Source: Thermoplasmata archaeon (GTDB taxonomy: Archaea; Thermoplasmatota; Thermoplasmata; Lutacidiplasmatales; UBA184). Taken from it: a stretch of 6,096 nucleotides of DNA. Positions within the stretch are counted from its first letter, which is position 1, and each line of letters begins with the position of its first letter. The notes beneath the pieces are model-generated. The model saw only the letters and a list, made by a program, of their open reading frames with translations, made no database searches and had not been told where the DNA came from. Location: contig JAKATE010000115.1 in NCBI GenBank assembly GCA_021828085.1, forward strand, positions 1 through 6,096. The letters run 5' to 3'. Below, in pieces: positions 4,857-6,096 of this stretch. A program made the translations under genes and the position numbers.

Positions 4857-5659
4857 GCATCGCGTTGCCGTACACGCGCCGGGCCCTCACCAACCCCTAC
4901 CTCTGGTTCTGGGGGGTCGTGTTCATGGCGTTCTGGTTCGTGCTCGGCGCCTACGTCTTCTCCGGGGGGCTCGCGGACACCCGGAAGGCCGAGGTCGTCT
5001 ACACCTCGGCGTGGTTCGCGGTCATCGCCCTGTTCTCGCTCACGACGCTCGCCATGAGCATCGCCACCAGCATCACCTACGGGACCTCCGCGCTCGCCTA
5101 CGGGTTCCGTTACACCCGTCTCACCCCCTCCGGCTACGCCCTCTCCCTCCTCGCCGCCGCGGGGGTGATGGCCCTGGTGCTGGGCCTCCTGATGGCCCTC
5201 ATCGTGAGCGGGCTGTTCAGTCTCCACTTCGGTCGGGGGATCTTCCCCGCGAACCTTCCGGGGATGATCGGCGTCTGCGTCCTTGCCGGGACCTTCATGA
5301 TGGGCCTCGCGACCACCATGGTCATGGTGGTCGTCAATCACCTCGGCCTGCGCAACATGAACTTCGTCGAGTTCCTGCCGCTGATCCTCGCCTACCTCTT
5401 CGGCTTCTCCCAACTCTTCCTCTCGCTCCCCTCCTGGTTCCTCTACTTCTCCCCGTGGAACGACATGGAGAGCCTGCTCTATCAGGCGTTCAGCGGGACT
5501 CCTGCCACCGTCGTCCTTTCCAATCCAAGCTCCAGCTCCCTGGTTTGGCCCCTCTCCGTGCTGGGCCTCCTCGCGTGGGTGGCGCTCCTGCTGGGCCTCG
5601 CCAGCTACATGCTCCGTCGGATCCGGTCGGTCTCCCTCCAGGAAGGTCGCCAGATCTGA
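4853..5659 (+). CDS. ABC-2-type transporter permease, six transmembrane helices
   Basis: A 268-residue integral membrane protein whose start overlaps the ATPase stop by 4 bp. Hydrophobic segments lie at about 17-37, 51-72, 97-121, 136-160, 171-192 and 230-252. The segment order and size fit the ABC-2 half-exporter permeases that pair as dimers with a separate ATPase. The short cytoplasmic N-terminus (YTRRALTNPY) resembles the coupling start of such proteins. A loop between helices 2 and 3 (GFRYTRLTPSGY, 84-95) is basic and probably cytoplasmic. The segment between helices 5 and 6, SPWNDMESLLYQAFSG (200-215), is amphipathic and on the outer side if the N-terminus is inside. The C-terminus is short and basic (RRIRSVSLQEGRQ). 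Export of a lipid, drug, peptide or polysaccharide is possible; nothing in the neighbourhood identifies which. Confidence 0.88.
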   Translation: MSIALPYTRRALTNPYLWFWGVVFMAFWFVLGAYVFSGGLADTRKAEVVYTSAWFAVIALFSLTTLAMSIATSITYGTSALAYGFRYTRLTPSGYALSLLAAAGVMALVLGLLMALIVSGLFSLHFGRGIFPANLPGMIGVCVLAGTFMMGLATTMVMVVVNHLGLRNMNFVEFLPLILAYLFGFSQLFLSLPSWFLYFSPWNDMESLLYQAFSGTPATVVLSNPSSSSLVWPLSVLGLLAWVALLLGLASYMLRRIRSVSLQEGRQI

Positions 5660-5705
5660 TCCTCGATCTCTGGAGACCCCCGCGTCTCCCCAACGATGTG
5701 AAAAG

Positions 5706-5740
5706 CCCTCCGCGCGGCATGGCTCCGCAGATGCGGAGGG
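5706..5740. other. Inverted repeat downstream of the ABC operon
   Basis: CCCTCCGC (5706-5713) and GCGGAGGG (5733-5740) form a perfect 8-bp stem around a 19-base loop that can itself pair locally. It lies about 50 bp after the permease stop and could affect 3'-end formation or stability of that transcript. No T-tract follows, so it is not a standard terminator. It also overlaps the start region of the possible small gene. Confidence 0.35.
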
Positions 5741-5904
5741 ACATCTTCCCGGGGGGGGGCAAGGAGGGCCTCCTCGACGGCGGGTCGCCCGTGGACGCGG
5801 CCACCGAATCCCCCGCCGACATCACGAGCCCCGGGGAGGAGAGCCCCGAGGCGACGACGGATCCCTGGTACTCGAAGGCCGTCCGGTTGGGGTTACCCTT
5901 ATGA
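5719..5904 (+). CDS. Possible small acidic protein, unrecognised
   Basis: A 61-residue ORF from ATG 5719 (MAPQMRRDIFPGGGKEG...), with in-frame alternatives at GTG 5698 and ATG 5731. The middle (GSPVDAATESPADITSPGEESPEATTDPWYSK) is acidic, Ser/Thr/Pro-rich and disordered-looking, and it ends RLGLPL. It has no membrane segment, cysteine motif or known domain. Third codon positions are mostly G/C and the amino-acid mix looks more protein-like than the shadow frames nearby, which is the main argument for it. Against it are the lack of a clear Shine-Dalgarno, a run of nine G residues (5751-5759) inside it, a hairpin over its start, and a stop codon that lies within the putative tRNA-Pro box A. I cannot assign a function. 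Confidence 0.35.
   Translation: MAPQMRRDIFPGGGKEGLLDGGSPVDAATESPADITSPGEESPEATTDPWYSKAVRLGLPL
5896..5904 (+). promoter_or_regulatory. Box A (TATA) element of tRNA-Pro
   Basis: CCCTTATGA closely resembles the CCCTTAATG before tRNA-Cys. Its centre is about 39 bp before the mature tRNA 5' end, so a start about 27 bp downstream would leave a 5' leader of roughly 12 bases for RNase P to remove. Confidence 0.55.
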
Positions 5905-5938
5905 ACGCCTCCTAGGTGGTCGGCCGGGCACGGGATAC

Positions 5939-6012
5939 GGGGCCGTGGGGTAGCTTGGCCATCCTTCTAGCTTGGGGTGCTAGAGACTCCGATTCAAATT
6001 CGGACGGCCCCA
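5939..6012 (+). tRNA. tRNA-Pro (anticodon GGG), CCA not encoded
   Basis: The acceptor stem GGGGCCG (5939-5945) pairs with CGGCCCC (6005-6011), and the discriminator is A6012. T8 is at 5946. The D-stem is GGGT/ATCC. The anticodon stem CTAGC/GCTAG (5967-5971/5979-5983) closes the loop TTGGGGT, with anticodon GGG at 5974-5976. The T-stem TCCGA/TCGGA closes TTCAAAT. The anticodon stem could gain a sixth pair (T5966:A5984). The bases after A6012 are TCA, so CCA must be added after transcription. G1:C72 with A73 is the archaeal and eukaryotic pattern; bacterial tRNA-Pro normally has C1:G72. It reads CCC and CCU codons. There is no intron. Confidence 0.97.
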
Positions 6013-6096
6013 TCAACCCCTTCTCTCGAGGAACCCTGGGTGCACGCTTGAACAGGAAGCCCCCGAGGGTGCAGAGGACCACGCGCCGAGGTCGCT
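6013..6096. other. Window end, no feature called
   Basis: All six frames are short here. A TTG at 6048 opens a basic frame (LNRKPPRVQRTTRRGR) that runs off the edge, and two minus-strand frames enter from the edge and stop within or just before the tRNA. None shows a recognisable motif, so nothing is called. Confidence 0.4.

Noticed and set aside
6048..6096. Possible partial gene from TTG reading LNRKPPRVQRTTRRGR
   Set aside because: It is too short, has a weak start codon and no recognisable motif before the window ends.

Overview
The window reads as a high-GC (roughly two-thirds G+C) stretch of archaeal chromosome. The strongest domain-level clue is the tRNA-Pro(GGG). It has a G1:C72 acceptor pair, where bacterial tRNA-Pro normally has C1:G72, and its 3' CCA is not encoded. 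Supporting clues are A/T-rich box A-like elements (CTTAAT, CTTATA, CTTAAG, CTTATG) at promoter distance from both tRNAs and from two protein genes, in otherwise very GC-rich DNA. I cannot name the lineage; a GC-rich euryarchaeal or Thermoplasmata-like genome is a guess.

Layout: (1) Positions 1-485 hold the 3' end of a methionyl-tRNA synthetase-type tRNA-binding (EMAP/OB-fold) protein. It is followed, with start and stop overlapping, by a PHP-domain metal-dependent phosphoesterase (485-1186). (2) tRNA-Cys(GCA) lies at 1245-1320 with its own box A. (3) An approximately 350-bp non-coding stretch (1321-1673) is crowded with short perfect hairpins. (4) A two-gene unit follows: an alpha/beta hydrolase (1674-2507) and, 20 bp on, a GNAT-family acetyltransferase (2528-3241). 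The acetyltransferase runs about 107 bp into the 3' end of a convergent CYTH-domain (class IV adenylate cyclase-like) gene on the minus strand (3135-3722). (5) A 300-bp divergent intergenic region (3723-4022) carries a box A for the CYTH gene, a direct repeat and a GNRA-capped hairpin. (6) A two-gene ABC exporter-type operon follows: an ATPase (4023-4856) and a six-helix ABC-2-like permease (4853-5659), joined by an ATGA overlap. (7) A possible small protein gene (about 5719-5904) is followed by tRNA-Pro(GGG) at 5939-6012. The last 84 bases hold nothing I can call.

The genes form several independent transcription units: translation (MetRS-type domain, two tRNAs), a putative hydrolase/acetyltransferase pair, a triphosphate-handling CYTH protein and an ABC transporter. 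Nothing indicates a mobile element, CRISPR array or defence island. The items most worth following up are the apparent second, degenerate OB-fold in the MetRS-type protein, the hairpin-dense intergenic stretch, the uncertain C-terminus of the acetyltransferase, and the small ORF whose stop codon lies inside the tRNA-Pro promoter.
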